Below are positions 16,354 to 24,934 of a stretch of DNA of 64,000 nucleotides, in pieces. The stretch comes from Pseudonocardia benzenivorans CB1190. Lineage in GTDB: Bacteria; Actinomycetota; Actinomycetes; Mycobacteriales; Pseudonocardiaceae. Position 1 is the first letter of the stretch, and every line of letters starts with the position of its first letter. Location: assembly GCF_000196675.2 (NCBI RefSeq), contig NC_015312.1, forward strand, positions 2,170,001 to 2,234,000, written 5' to 3'. Both the position numbers and the translations under genes were made by a program. Under the pieces are notes generated by a model that was not told the origin of the DNA, did no database searches, and worked only from the letters and a program-made list of their open reading frames with translations.

Positions 16354-17370
16354 TCAGCGGGCGCCGCGCAGGGCGCCGATCCCGAGGTCCCCGGCCGACC
16401 TGGCCGGCGCGGGCTCGGCGGCCGCGGCGGCGGTCCGGGCGGGCGGCGGGTCGTCGAGCATCGCCGTCGACGGCACGAAGAACAGGTTGCCGGTGACGGC
16501 CGTCGAGACCTCCAGCAGCCGATCCGTGTTGCCCACCGGTTCGCCGACGAACATCCTGGTCAGCATGCGTTCGGGGACGTCGGGGTCGGCGGCGTACCCG
16601 ATGAAGTACGTGCCGTACTCGCCGCGGGCGATCGACCCGAACGGCATGTTGTCGCGCAGGATCTCCCGCTCGGTCCCGTCCTCCTCGACGATCTGCGTGA
16701 GCGCGACGTGGGAGTCCGAGGGCTGGGTCTGCTCGTCGAGCTCGACGTCGTCGAGCATCCGCCGCCCGACGGCATGTTCGCGCGCCTCGACGCTCTGCGC
16801 CTGCCAGGCGCCGAGGTCGTGCAGGTACTTCTGGGTCATGACGTACGAGCCCCCCGCGAAGTCGGGGTCCTCGGCGCCGATCAGGACCGCGGCGGCGGCG
16901 TCGTCGCCGGTGGGGTTCTCGGTGCCGTCGACGAACCCCAACAGGTCACGACGGTCGAAGTAGCGGAACCCGTGCACCTCGTCGACCACGTCGACGGCGG
17001 CGCCGAGGCGGTCGCGGACGAGCCGCGCCAGCTCGAAGCACGGGTACAGGCGCAGGGCGCGGACGTGCAGGAACAGGTCGCCAGGTGTCGACGGCGCGTG
17101 GTGGCGGCCGCCGACGACCTCACGGAAGGGATGCAGGCCGGCGGGGCGCGGACCGTCGAAGGTCCGGTCCCACAGGTCGGAGCCGATCCCGACGATGCAG
17201 GTCAGTCCCTCGTCCGGGAGCCGGAAGCCGACCGACCGGACGATCCCGGCCAGCTCGGGCAGCAGGTCCCGGACGGTCTGCTCGCCGCCGTCGGCCACGG
17301 TCAGGGTGAGGAACACCGCGCTCTCGGTGAGCGGCGAGAGCACCGCCTGCGGCTGGGGGTCCACCGGCAC
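16354..17370 (-). CDS. DyP-type heme peroxidase with encapsulin cargo-loading tail
   Basis: About 338 residues. The DyP fold is clear: VFLTLTVADGGEQTVRDLLPELAGIVRSVGFR at the N-terminus, the signature GFVDGTENP (the GXXDG distal heme motif with catalytic Asp), and GSYVMTQKYLHDLGAW. It oxidises dyes and phenolics with H2O2. After an Ala/Pro linker the last residues read GDLGIGALRGAR, closely matching the LGIGSLKG-type peptide that loads DyP into encapsulin shells. No encapsulin gene is adjacent; the neighbours are CocE and Ku. The start is GTG 17370, after GGAGACAC. The A-type leader of secreted DyPs is absent, so the enzyme is intracellular. Confidence 0.92.
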   Translation of the reverse strand: MPVDPQPQAVLSPLTESAVFLTLTVADGGEQTVRDLLPELAGIVRSVGFRLPDEGLTCIVGIGSDLWDRTFDGPRPAGLHPFREVVGGRHHAPSTPGDLFLHVRALRLYPCFELARLVRDRLGAAVDVVDEVHGFRYFDRRDLLGFVDGTENPTGDDAAAAVLIGAEDPDFAGGSYVMTQKYLHDLGAWQAQSVEAREHAVGRRMLDDVELDEQTQPSDSHVALTQIVEEDGTEREILRDNMPFGSIARGEYGTYFIGYAADPDVPERMLTRMFVGEPVGNTDRLLEVSTAVTGNLFFVPSTAMLDDPPPARTAAAAAEPAPARSAGDLGIGALRGAR

Positions 17371-17522
17371 GCGTGTCTCCGATCGTCGGCCGGCCGCCGG
17401 GCCCGTCCCGGCAGCCGCCGCCGATCTTCCCGACGCCCACGTCCTTCCCGCAACGGATTGCCGAGTTCTGAGACACCGCACATCCCGGCGGTCGGGCCGG
17501 CCCGTGCGACGACTCCGGGAGC

Positions 17523-18533
17523 TCAGGAGGCCTTGCGCACCGCCGCGGCGAGCTCGTCGCGCGTCATCGACGACCGGCCGGGGACGTCGAGCTCGCGGGC
17601 CAGCGCGGTCAGCTCGGCCTTGGTCGCGTCGCGCAGGTCCGGTGCCTTCCCCGCCTTCGTGCGCGACGACCGGGACCCCGACTTCTTCGTGCCCTTCTCG
17701 GTGGCCTTCTTCTCGGTGGCCTTCTTCCCCGTCGCCTTCGTCCCGACACCGCCCCGCGACTGCTTCGCCTCGGACACGCTGCGCTCGAGCGCCGCGAGCA
17801 GGTCGGACATCTCCGTCGGGTCCGGCGGGGCGGACTCGACGACGGTCTCGTCGCCCTTGCGCTTGTCCTCGATCAGCTCGTCGACCCGGTCGCGGTAGGT
17901 GTCGCGGTAGCGCGTCGGGTCCCACGAGGTGCTCATCGAGTCGATCAGGCTCGTCGCCATCGCGAGCTCCTTGCCCTGCACCCGGACGCCTCCGGGCAGG
18001 TCGAGGTCGGTGGGGTCGCGCACCTCGTCGGCGAAGTACAGCGTCTGCAGGGCGAGGACGTCGCCGTCCGGTCGGACCGCCGCGAGGTACTCCTTGCCGC
18101 GCATGACGAACGTGCCCACGGCCGCGCGCCCGGACTCCCGCATCGCCCGCAGCAGCAGTGCGTACGGGCGGCCGTACTGCTCCTCGGTCGGGGCGAGCCA
18201 GTAGGTGCGTCGGAACCAGATGGGGTCGATCTCGTCGAGCTCGACGAAGTCGGCGATCTCCAGGTTGCGAGAGCGGCCGGGCGCGATCGCATCCAGCTCG
18301 TCGGGTTCCACGACGACGTGCTCGCCGTCGCCGACGTCCGCCCCCTTGACGATGTCGTCGAAGTCGACCTCGTCGCCGGTCCGCTCGTTGACCCGCTGGT
18401 TGCGCACGCGGTCCGACGTCCCGCGCTCGAACTGGTGGAAGTGGATCGTGTGGTCCGACGTCGCCGGGAACAGCCCGACCGGGATCGACACCAGGCCGAA
18501 CGTGATCGAGCCGGTCCAGATCGCGCGCGCCAT
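17523..18533 (-). CDS. ku: Ku protein, non-homologous end joining
   Basis: The 336-residue product starts MARAIWTGSITFGLVSIPVGLF and contains VDFDDIVKG, FRRTYWLAP and LYFADEVRD, all typical of bacterial Ku. The Ku core occupies residues 1 to about 260 and binds double-strand DNA ends, recruiting LigD. A Lys/Thr-rich linker (KATGKKATEKKATEK) and a C-terminal SAP/HeH-like module (TKAELTALARELDVPGRSSMTRDELAAAV) follow, consistent with DNA binding. No ligD is visible in the window. Confidence 0.95.
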   Translation of the reverse strand: MARAIWTGSITFGLVSIPVGLFPATSDHTIHFHQFERGTSDRVRNQRVNERTGDEVDFDDIVKGADVGDGEHVVVEPDELDAIAPGRSRNLEIADFVELDEIDPIWFRRTYWLAPTEEQYGRPYALLLRAMRESGRAAVGTFVMRGKEYLAAVRPDGDVLALQTLYFADEVRDPTDLDLPGGVRVQGKELAMATSLIDSMSTSWDPTRYRDTYRDRVDELIEDKRKGDETVVESAPPDPTEMSDLLAALERSVSEAKQSRGGVGTKATGKKATEKKATEKGTKKSGSRSSRTKAGKAPDLRDATKAELTALARELDVPGRSSMTRDELAAAVRKAS

Positions 18534-18685
18534 GCCGGGGCCTCCTCGGGTGTCGGTCGGGCGTGTCGGCGCCCGGGATCTCCCTACCCGCACCGGCCCG
18601 GTCGTACGCCCTCGACGGGTAACGTGCGGGACGGCACGGACGACGGCATCGACGCACGGTGGCGAGGCGAGGAGCACGATCGGTG

Positions 18686-19069
18686 ATGACGGACCCCTGG
18701 ACGTCCGGAGCGCCCGAACCGGTGCTGGTGACGATCGGCGACATCACCGTCACCCCGTCCTGGGTGGTCACGCCGGGGGGCAGCGCCCCGGTGTCGTCGG
18801 TGCAGTGGCACGTCACGGACATGTCGGTGACCACGCGTGAGATCCCGACGTGGGCGATCGTGTGCGCGGTGATCTTCTTCCTGTTCTGCTTCCTCGGGCT
18901 GCTGTTCCTGCTGGCCAAGGAGGAGCGGACCGTCGGCAGCGTGCAGGTCGTCGCCCAGGCGCCGGGGTTGCTGTACTCGACGCAGATTCCGGTCTGGTCG
19001 CTGCACCAGGTCCACGACGTCAACGGCCGCGTGAACTACGCCCGCTCGATCGCGATGACCGGCCGGTGA
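18686..19069 (+). CDS. Small single-pass membrane protein of unknown function
   Basis: About 127 residues. A soluble N-terminal part (TIGDITVTPSWVVTPGGSAPVSSVQW) precedes one strong transmembrane helix (TWAIVCAVIFFLFCFLGLLFLL, residues about 57-78), then a polar C-terminus (QIPVWSLHQVHDVNGRVNYARS). I do not recognise a named family. The start is ATG 18686, or the GTG just before it. The stop overlaps the GTG of the DUF2752 gene, so they form a coupled pair. Confidence 0.7.
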   Translation: MTDPWTSGAPEPVLVTIGDITVTPSWVVTPGGSAPVSSVQWHVTDMSVTTREIPTWAIVCAVIFFLFCFLGLLFLLAKEERTVGSVQVVAQAPGLLYSTQIPVWSLHQVHDVNGRVNYARSIAMTGR

Positions 19070-19368
19070 GGGCGGCGCCCGCGGCGCTCACCCCGGGCCG
19101 CGCGGTCGCGGGCTACGTGGTCGTCGCGGCGTGGGCGGGCGCCCGGTCGTGGCCGGTGGCGTGCCCGTGGCGCAGGCTCACCGGCCGGGCCTGCCCGGTG
19201 TGCGGGCTGACCCGGTCGGTGGCACTGGCGTGGCGAGGGCGGTGGCGGGAGTCGTTCGCGGCGCACCGGCTGGGCGTGCCGCTCGTCGTCGCCGTCGCCG
19301 CCCGAGTGCTCGTCAGGCCCGTGCCAGGTTCTCGCGCAGGGTCGCGCCCGCGTAGTCGCGCTGCATGA
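19066..19368 (+). CDS. DUF2752 membrane protein
   Basis: About 100 residues with the DUF2752 signature CPVCGLTRSVALAWRGRW (residues 43-60) between hydrophobic segments, and GVPLVVAVAARVLV as the second helix. The function of the family is unknown. It starts at GTG 19066, overlapping the upstream stop. Its 3' end overlaps the 3' end of the convergent monooxygenase gene by 56 bases, so its true C-terminus may have been altered or shortened. Confidence 0.7.
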   Translation: MRAAPAALTPGRAVAGYVVVAAWAGARSWPVACPWRRLTGRACPVCGLTRSVALAWRGRWRESFAAHRLGVPLVVAVAARVLVRPVPGSRAGSRPRSRAA

Positions 19369-20641
19369 GCCCGCGCTCCTGGAGCACCGGCACGACCATC
19401 CGCACGAACTCCTCGAACGCCCCGGGCAGGTGCGTCGCGGCGAGCACGAAACCGTCGCAGGCCTCCGTCTCGAACCACTCCTGCATCTGGTCGGCCACGT
19501 CGACGGGCGTCCCGACGAACCGCGGCCCCTGCAGCAGCGTCGCGCGGTGCGCGGCCAGGTCGCGGACGGTGACCTCGCGGCCCAGGTGTGCGCGCACACC
19601 CTCGGCCAGCCCGCGGATGCCCGAGCTCGCCTCGATCATCTCGGCGGTCACCGGGTCGTCGAGGTCGTGCTTGGCGAAGTCGTAGTTGAGCAGCTCCGAC
19701 AGCAGCGCGAGCGAGGCGAGCGGGTGGACGTAGCGCTCCAGGAACAGCCGTTCCTTCTCCAGCGCGATGTCGCGGGTCTCGCCGACGACGGCGTAGGCCA
19801 TCGGGAGGATCTTCACCGAGCCGGGGTCGCGGCCCGCCGCGGCGACGCGGTCCTTCTGGTCGCGGTAGTGGGTACGCGCGACCTCCAGCCCCGGGTCGCC
19901 GGTGAACACGACGTCTGCCCAGGACGCGGCGAACTCACGGCCCCGCCCGGACGACCCCGCCTGCAGGATCGTCGGCCGGCCCTGCGGCGGCCGCGGCACG
20001 GTCAGCGGCCCGCGCACGGTGAACCACGTCCCCTCGTGCCGGATCTCGTGGACCTTGTCGGGGTCGGCGAAGATCCCGGACTCGCGGTCGAGTACCAGCG
20101 CGTCGGCCTCCCACGACTCCCACAGCGCGACGACGGCCTCCATGAACTCGTGCGCCCGGTCGTAGCGCTCGTCGTGGCCGAGGTGCGACTTCAGCCCGAA
20201 GTTCTGGGCCTCCGAGTCGTTGATCGAGGTCACGACGTTCCAGGCCGCCCGTCCCTTCGACAGGTGGTCGAGGGTCGCGAACGTGCGGGCCACGTGGAAC
20301 GGGTCGAAGTAGGTCGTCGAGTAGGTGGCGCCGACGCCGATGTCGCGGGTGGCCCCGATGATCCCGCCGAGCACGGCGGTGAGGTCGAGCTTGACCGGCC
20401 GCGCACCGTAGCGGACCGCGTCGGCCACCGAGTCGCCGTAGACGCCGGGCATCGCGAGGCGGTCGTCGAAGAAGACCATGTCGAAGCGGCCGTGCTCGAG
20501 CGTGCGCGCGATGTGGGTGTAGTAGTCGAGGTCGAGGAAGCCCAGATCGGCCGACGGGTAGCGCCACGATCCCGAGTAGACGGTCACGTTGCCCGCCTGC
20601 ATGAAGCCGACCATCGTCATCCTGCGCGGCTGCGACGTCAT
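19313..20641 (-). CDS. NtaA/SnaA/DszA-family FMN-dependent monooxygenase
   Basis: The 442-residue product is a luciferase-like (LLM) flavin monooxygenase of the NtaA branch: FDMVFFDDRLAMP near the N-terminus, DIGVGATYSTTYFDPFHVARTFATLDHLSKGRAAWNVVTS, and GRPTILQAGSSGRGREFAASWADVVF. These enzymes use FMNH2 from a partner reductase to cleave C-N or C-S bonds (nitrilotriacetate, dibenzothiophene sulfone) or hydroxylate substrates. It is last in the LacI-controlled operon, with its start overlapping the CitE-like stop (ATGA). No flavin reductase is adjacent. Confidence 0.88.
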   Translation of the reverse strand: MTSQPRRMTMVGFMQAGNVTVYSGSWRYPSADLGFLDLDYYTHIARTLEHGRFDMVFFDDRLAMPGVYGDSVADAVRYGARPVKLDLTAVLGGIIGATRDIGVGATYSTTYFDPFHVARTFATLDHLSKGRAAWNVVTSINDSEAQNFGLKSHLGHDERYDRAHEFMEAVVALWESWEADALVLDRESGIFADPDKVHEIRHEGTWFTVRGPLTVPRPPQGRPTILQAGSSGRGREFAASWADVVFTGDPGLEVARTHYRDQKDRVAAAGRDPGSVKILPMAYAVVGETRDIALEKERLFLERYVHPLASLALLSELLNYDFAKHDLDDPVTAEMIEASSGIRGLAEGVRAHLGREVTVRDLAAHRATLLQGPRFVGTPVDVADQMQEWFETEACDGFVLAATHLPGAFEEFVRMVVPVLQERGLMQRDYAGATLRENLARA

Positions 20642-21603
20642 TGCGGCTCTCCCGTGGTCATGCCGAGCAGCTCGGCGGTGGCGGTGATCGTGGCGGCGTG
20701 GCGCAGGTGCGCGGCGTCGACGAGCATCCCGTCGAGCCCGGTGGCGCCCTTCCCGGAGCGTTCGGCCTCGCGGTAGGCCTCGACGATGCGCCGGGAGCGC
20801 TCGATGTCCTCCGGCGTCGGGGCGAACGCCTCGTTGGCGATCCCGACCTGCGAGGGATGGATCGCCCACTTCCCGACGTACCCCATCGCGGCCGCCCGGT
20901 CGCAGACCAGCCGGTAGGCGTCGGGGTCGCGGTAGTTGGGGAACGGGGCGTCGATCGCGTCGACCCCGGCCGAGCGGGCGGCGACGACCACGCGGGCCCT
21001 GGCGTAGTGCCACATGTCGCCCGGGTAGTCGACGACCGGGTCGAAGTTGCCGTCGACGCGCGCGCCCTGCGAGGCCGAGAAGTCGCCGACGCCGAAGATG
21101 ATCGCCTCCAGCCGGTCCGACGCCCTGGCGATCTCGCCGACGTTCTCCAGCCCCTCGGTCTCCTCGATCAGCACCTCCAGCCCGACGCGGTGCTCCAGCC
21201 CGAGCGTCGCCTCCAGCTGGGTGAGCAGCACGTCGACCCACCAGACGTCGCGGGCCCGGCGGACCTTGGGGACGATGATCACGTCGAGGGCCTCGCGGGC
21301 GATCGTGAGCACCTCGATGACGTCGCCGTAGGCCCATCGGGTGTCGACGCCGTTCATCCGGATCGCCCGGGTCGTGCGGCCCCAGTCGAGGTCGCGCAGC
21401 GCGGCGCCGGCCTTGCCTCGGGCGGCCTCGCGCTCGGCGGGGGCGCAGGCGTCCTCCAGGTCGAGGAACACCAGGTCCGCGCCGGAGGCCGCGGCCTTCG
21501 CGAACATCTTCTCGTTGCTGGCCGGCGTGGCCAGCTCGGACCTGCGGGGTCGCACGGGACGTTCCGGCACGGAGCGCCTCCTCGTCGGGGTCGTCGGGGT
21601 CAT
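20638..21603 (-). CDS. CitE/HpcH-like beta-hydroxyacyl-CoA lyase
   Basis: The 321-residue product resembles L-malyl-CoA / citramalyl-CoA lyases: RRSELATPASNEKMFAKAAASGADLVFLDLEDACAP (substrate and Mg2+ Asp/Glu residues), VIIVPKVRRARDVWWVD, and GLEVLIEETEGLENVGEIA. The C-terminal KWAIHPSQVGIANEAFAPT closes the TIM barrel. The expected reaction is Mg2+-dependent retro-Claisen cleavage of a beta-hydroxyacyl-CoA, releasing glyoxylate, pyruvate or acetyl-CoA. Together with the CoA-transferase just upstream it suggests acid activation followed by cleavage. Confidence 0.87.
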   Translation of the reverse strand: MTPTTPTRRRSVPERPVRPRRSELATPASNEKMFAKAAASGADLVFLDLEDACAPAEREAARGKAGAALRDLDWGRTTRAIRMNGVDTRWAYGDVIEVLTIAREALDVIIVPKVRRARDVWWVDVLLTQLEATLGLEHRVGLEVLIEETEGLENVGEIARASDRLEAIIFGVGDFSASQGARVDGNFDPVVDYPGDMWHYARARVVVAARSAGVDAIDAPFPNYRDPDAYRLVCDRAAAMGYVGKWAIHPSQVGIANEAFAPTPEDIERSRRIVEAYREAERSGKGATGLDGMLVDAAHLRHAATITATAELLGMTTGEPQ

Positions 21604-21624
21604 CGGCTCATCGGGGGACGGACC

Positions 21625-22833
21625 TCAGATGACGCCGCGGTCGCGCAGCGTCGTGATCTCGGCCGACGACAGGCCCAGCAGGCCGCCGTACACGTCGTCG
21701 TTGTGGGCGCCGAGCGGGGCGCCGAGGTGCTCGATGCCGCCCGGGGTGGCCGACATCCGTGGCACCGGCGCCTGCACGCGCATCGCGCCGAGCTCGTCGT
21801 CGGACAGGGTCGGGTAGACGTCGCGGGCGGTGAGCTGGGGGTCGGCGAGCAGCTGCGGGGCGTCGTAGATCGGGGCGGCGGCGACCTCGGCCTCCTCGAA
21901 GACGGCCATCGCCTCGTCGAGGGTGTGCGCGCCGATCCACTCGGCCATCACCGCGTCGATCTCCGGGGCGTGCTTGAGTCGTTGCTGCGCCTCGGCGAAC
22001 CGCGGTTCCGACGTGAGGTCCGGGCGTCCGACGGCGCGCAGTGCCCGCATCGCGATCGACGGGGCGCTGCCCGACATGGCCAGCCACTTGCCGTCGGAGG
22101 TGCGGTAGGTGTTGCGCGGCGCGGAGATGTCCCAGCGGTTGCCCATCCGGGTGGGGACCTCGCCGAGCTGGTCGTAGGTCAGCACCGGCTGCTCCAGCAG
22201 CCGCGCCAGCGGCTCGATCAGGTTGACGTCGATCAGCTGCCCGGCGCCGCCGCGGGCGTCGCGGTGGTAGAGCGCCATCATGACCGCGTAGGTCGCGGTC
22301 AGCGCGGCGACGCCGTCGGCGAGCATGAACGCGGGCAGCGTGGGCGGGCCGTCGGGGTGGCCGGTCATGTGCGCGAACCCGCTCATCGCCTCGCCGAGGG
22401 TCCCGAACCCGGGGCGGTCGCTCTTCGGCCCGCCGGCGCCGTAGCCGGTGACGTGCAGCATCACCAGCCCGGGGTGCTCGGGGGCCAGCGCGTCGTAGGA
22501 CAGTCCCCACCGTTCCAATGTGGACGGCCGCAGGTTGACCACCAGGACGTCCGCCGACCGGGCGAGCCGGCGCAGCAGGTCGCGGCCGGCCTCCTCGCGC
22601 AGGTTCAACGTCACCGACTTCTTGTTGCGCCCCAGGCTCTTCCACATCAAGCCGACGCCGTCGCGCTGGGCGCCCCACTGCCGCAGCGGGTCGCCGCCGT
22701 CCGGCTGCTCGATCTTGATCACCTCGGCGCCGAACTCGCCCAGCCAGGTCGCGACGAGCGGGCCCGCGGCGAGCGTCGCCGCGTCGATGACGCGCAGCCC
22801 GGCGAGCGGTCCGGCGGCGGGGGAGGGGGTCAC
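21625..22833 (-). CDS. Family III CoA-transferase (CaiB/BaiF type)
   Basis: About 402 residues: AGPLAGLRVIDAATLAAGPLVATWLGEFGAEVIKIEQP at the N-terminus and VLVVNLRPSTLERWGLSYDAL are diagnostic. The catalytic aspartate follows in the region after GQLIDVNLIEPL. It moves CoA between carboxylic acids. The start is GTG 22833, which overlaps the LacI regulator's TGA; much longer open frames upstream are shadows of that regulator. The expected role is to activate the operon's substrate to a CoA ester for the CitE-like lyase. Confidence 0.88.
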   Translation of the reverse strand: MTPSPAAGPLAGLRVIDAATLAAGPLVATWLGEFGAEVIKIEQPDGGDPLRQWGAQRDGVGLMWKSLGRNKKSVTLNLREEAGRDLLRRLARSADVLVVNLRPSTLERWGLSYDALAPEHPGLVMLHVTGYGAGGPKSDRPGFGTLGEAMSGFAHMTGHPDGPPTLPAFMLADGVAALTATYAVMMALYHRDARGGAGQLIDVNLIEPLARLLEQPVLTYDQLGEVPTRMGNRWDISAPRNTYRTSDGKWLAMSGSAPSIAMRALRAVGRPDLTSEPRFAEAQQRLKHAPEIDAVMAEWIGAHTLDEAMAVFEEAEVAAAPIYDAPQLLADPQLTARDVYPTLSDDELGAMRVQAPVPRMSATPGGIEHLGAPLGAHNDDVYGGLLGLSSAEITTLRDRGVI

Positions 22834-23906
22834 GTGCGCTCCTGTCGACGATCGGTCTGGTGTTCGGGTACCCCGCTCGGCGGAGCGGTCGAGCCGCCGG
22901 GGTGCAGTCGGGGGGCGACGAGCACGGGCCCGGGTCCGGGCGGTCCCGCTGCGGGCGGGTCCAGGAGGTCGAGCAGCAGCCGCGCGACCTGCCTGGCGAG
23001 CCCGCCGTAGTCGACGGCGATCGTGGTGAGCGGGGGATCGGCCAGCGCGAACCACTCCGGGTCGCCGTAGACGACGAGCGAGAGGTCGTCGGGCACCCGG
23101 CACCCGCGTGCCAGCACCGCCGTCGCCGCCGCGACCGAGAGCGAGCCACTCGCGACGATCAACGCCGTCGGCGGCGGTCCCGGGCCGTCGAGCAGCCGCG
23201 CGACGCCCAGGGTGCCGTTGTCGCGGGTGGGTGCGAGCAGCAGCGTGCGCGACGGCGCCGGCTCGAGCCCGGCGGCGGCGAGACCGCGGCGCCAGCCCCG
23301 TAGCCGGGCCGCGCCGTTGGACAGCGCGACCGGTGTTCCCAGGAACGCGATGTCGGTGTGCCCCAGGGCGGCCAGGTGTGCGACGGTGTCGACCACCGCC
23401 TGCTCGTCGTCGCTGAACACCCCCGGCGCCTGCAGGCCCCCGGCTCGGTGCAGTTCGACGACGGGCATCGTCGCCAGCAGCTCGCGGCTCGCGTCGAGCA
23501 TTCCGGTCGTGGCGGAGATGACGAGCCCGGAGATCCGGCTGGCCGCGAGCTCGCGCAGCTGGTCGAGCTCGCGTCGCGGGTCGTCGCCGGTGATCGTGAG
23601 GATCATCTGCGTGCCGCGGTCGGCCAGGACCCCGGCGCACTCCGCGGCGACCGCCGAGTAGGCGAGCGTGTCGACGTACGGGACGACGAACCCGACGAAC
23701 GCGTCGCTCGTCGTCGACGCGAGGGCGCGGGCGAGCCGGTTGGGGACGTAGCCGCGCGCCTCGGCGTGGGCGCGGATCCGGGCGGCGAGCTCGGGCCGGA
23801 CCGCGCCGCTGCCGTTGAGCGCGCGCGAGACCGTCGCCGTGGAGACGCCGAGCTCGCGTGCGAGGTCGACGACCCCGACGGCGCCCCGTCGCCCCCGTCC
23901 CGTCAT
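22830..23906 (-). CDS. LacI-family transcriptional regulator
   Basis: The 358-residue product has the LacI HTH at the N-terminus (VVDLARELGVSTATVSRALNGSGAVRPELAARIRAHAEARGYVPN), a hinge helix (RLARALASTTS) and a periplasmic-binding-like effector domain (ISGLVISATTGMLDASRELL, HTDIAFLGTP). It is first in a four-gene operon with CoA-transferase, lyase and monooxygenase. A perfect palindrome TGTAAAGGCTTACA sits 26 bp upstream of its start and is probably its operator. Confidence 0.9.
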   Translation of the reverse strand: MTGRGRRGAVGVVDLARELGVSTATVSRALNGSGAVRPELAARIRAHAEARGYVPNRLARALASTTSDAFVGFVVPYVDTLAYSAVAAECAGVLADRGTQMILTITGDDPRRELDQLRELAASRISGLVISATTGMLDASRELLATMPVVELHRAGGLQAPGVFSDDEQAVVDTVAHLAALGHTDIAFLGTPVALSNGAARLRGWRRGLAAAGLEPAPSRTLLLAPTRDNGTLGVARLLDGPGPPPTALIVASGSLSVAAATAVLARGCRVPDDLSLVVYGDPEWFALADPPLTTIAVDYGGLARQVARLLLDLLDPPAAGPPGPGPVLVAPRLHPGGSTAPPSGVPEHQTDRRQERT

Positions 23907-23931
23907 GACCGTCCCGTCGTCGTCCGTGCGG

Positions 23932-23945
23932 TGTAAAGGCTTACA
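23932..23945. promoter_or_regulatory. Candidate LacI-family operator
   Basis: TGTAAAGGCTTACA is an inverted repeat (TGTAA-N4-TTACA) just upstream of the LacI-type gene. It stands out in this GC-rich region by its A+T content and is positioned to autoregulate the CoA-transferase/lyase/monooxygenase operon. Confidence 0.6.
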
Positions 23946-23992
23946 TTCCGCGGTCCCGGCAGTAGACCATCGTCACGCGGTGAGGGCAACAC

Positions 23993-24010
23993 CGACCGAC
24001 CGGACGGTCG
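23993..24010. promoter_or_regulatory. TetR-type operator, site 1 (upstream of TetR regulator 1)
   Basis: The site is an 18-bp inverted repeat: CGACCGAC-CG-GACGGTCG, one mismatch from the CGACCGAC-N2-GTCGGTCG consensus of four other sites in the window. It lies 47 bp before the start of the first TetR gene, suggesting autoregulation. Confidence 0.65.
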
Positions 24011-24057
24011 TGTCGTCGGCTATTCTCGCTGGTCCGAGCGAGTGAAGGAGGGGACCC

Positions 24058-24684
24058 ATGAAGGCGGCGCCCCAGGGTACGGCCCGGCGGGCCGAGATCG
24101 TCGCGGCGGCCGCCCGGCTGTTCGACGAGCGCGGCTATCACGCCACGTCGATGGACGACATCGCCGCGGCCGTGGGGATCAAGAAGCCCACCCTCTACCA
24201 CCACGTGCAGAGCAAGACCCAGATCGTCATCTGGATCCACGACGAGCTCGTCCACGACCTCACCGACCGGCTCGAGCAGCGTGTGGCCGACAAGCTCCCG
24301 CGCGCGGAGATTCTGCTGCGCGTCATGGACGACATCCTCGGCCTGCTGGAGACGCGCCCCGGGCACCTGCGTGTCTACTTCGAACACCACCGCGAGATCC
24401 CGGGCGAGGAGGGGCGGGTGGCCCGGGAGATGCGCGACCGCTACACCGAGACCGTCCGGCAGCTGATCGAAGAGGGCGCCGCCGCGGGCGAGTTCCGCGT
24501 CGAGAACCCCGGCCTGACGACGTTCGCCTTCTTCGGCATGTGCAACTGGGCCTACCAGTGGTACCGCCCCGGCGGTCCGCTCACCCACCAGGTCATCGCC
24601 CGCTACTTCTGGCAGATCTTCATGTCGGGCATCGCCACCGGCCCCGAGGTCCTGGAGGGCCACGCCGACCGCCTCGACGTCTGA
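24058..24684 (+). CDS. TetR-family regulator 1 of the catabolic regulon
   Basis: The 208-residue product has a TetR HTH (AEIVAAAARLFDERGYHATSMDDIAAAVGIKKPTLYHHV, residues 11-50) and a C-terminal ligand domain with FGMCNWAYQWYRPGGPLTHQV. It is strongly similar, over its whole length, to the second TetR at 41018-41662, including HTH and the CNW-YQWYRPGG segment, so the two are paralogues and may share the CGACCGAC-N2-GTCGGTCG operators. Members of this KstR2/FadR-like group usually respond to acyl-CoA ligands (inference). ATG 24058 follows GAAGGAGGGG. Confidence 0.9.
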   Translation: MKAAPQGTARRAEIVAAAARLFDERGYHATSMDDIAAAVGIKKPTLYHHVQSKTQIVIWIHDELVHDLTDRLEQRVADKLPRAEILLRVMDDILGLLETRPGHLRVYFEHHREIPGEEGRVAREMRDRYTETVRQLIEEGAAAGEFRVENPGLTTFAFFGMCNWAYQWYRPGGPLTHQVIARYFWQIFMSGIATGPEVLEGHADRLDV

Positions 24685-24858
24685 CCCGCGCTGTCGTCGG
24701 TCAGGGATGGCGAGGGGCGTCGCGAGCCGACCGGATCCTGGCACGCACGCACGCACGCGCGCACGCTCGTCGTCGCAGCCGGCGGCCGGCCGACGGCCCC
24801 CGGGCGGACGTCCGGTCTCGTCCTGGTGGGCGGCGGGCGTGATGTCGTAGCGTGACCC

Positions 24859-24876
24859 CGACCGTCTGGTCGGTCG
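24859..24876. promoter_or_regulatory. TetR-type operator, site 2 (upstream of acyl-CoA synthetase 1)
   Basis: CGACCGTC-TG-GTCGGTCG, one mismatch from a perfect palindrome, 58 bp before the GTG of the acyl-CoA synthetase. Confidence 0.65.
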
Positions 24877-24934
24877 GGCGACGGGGCCCGGTCGCGGTCG
24901 TACCCCGGAGCCGGGGAACAGCCCAGGAGGTCCC

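Noticed and set aside
24742..24770. ACGC/CACG short simple repeat
   Set aside because: A low-complexity run in a control region with no evidence of function.
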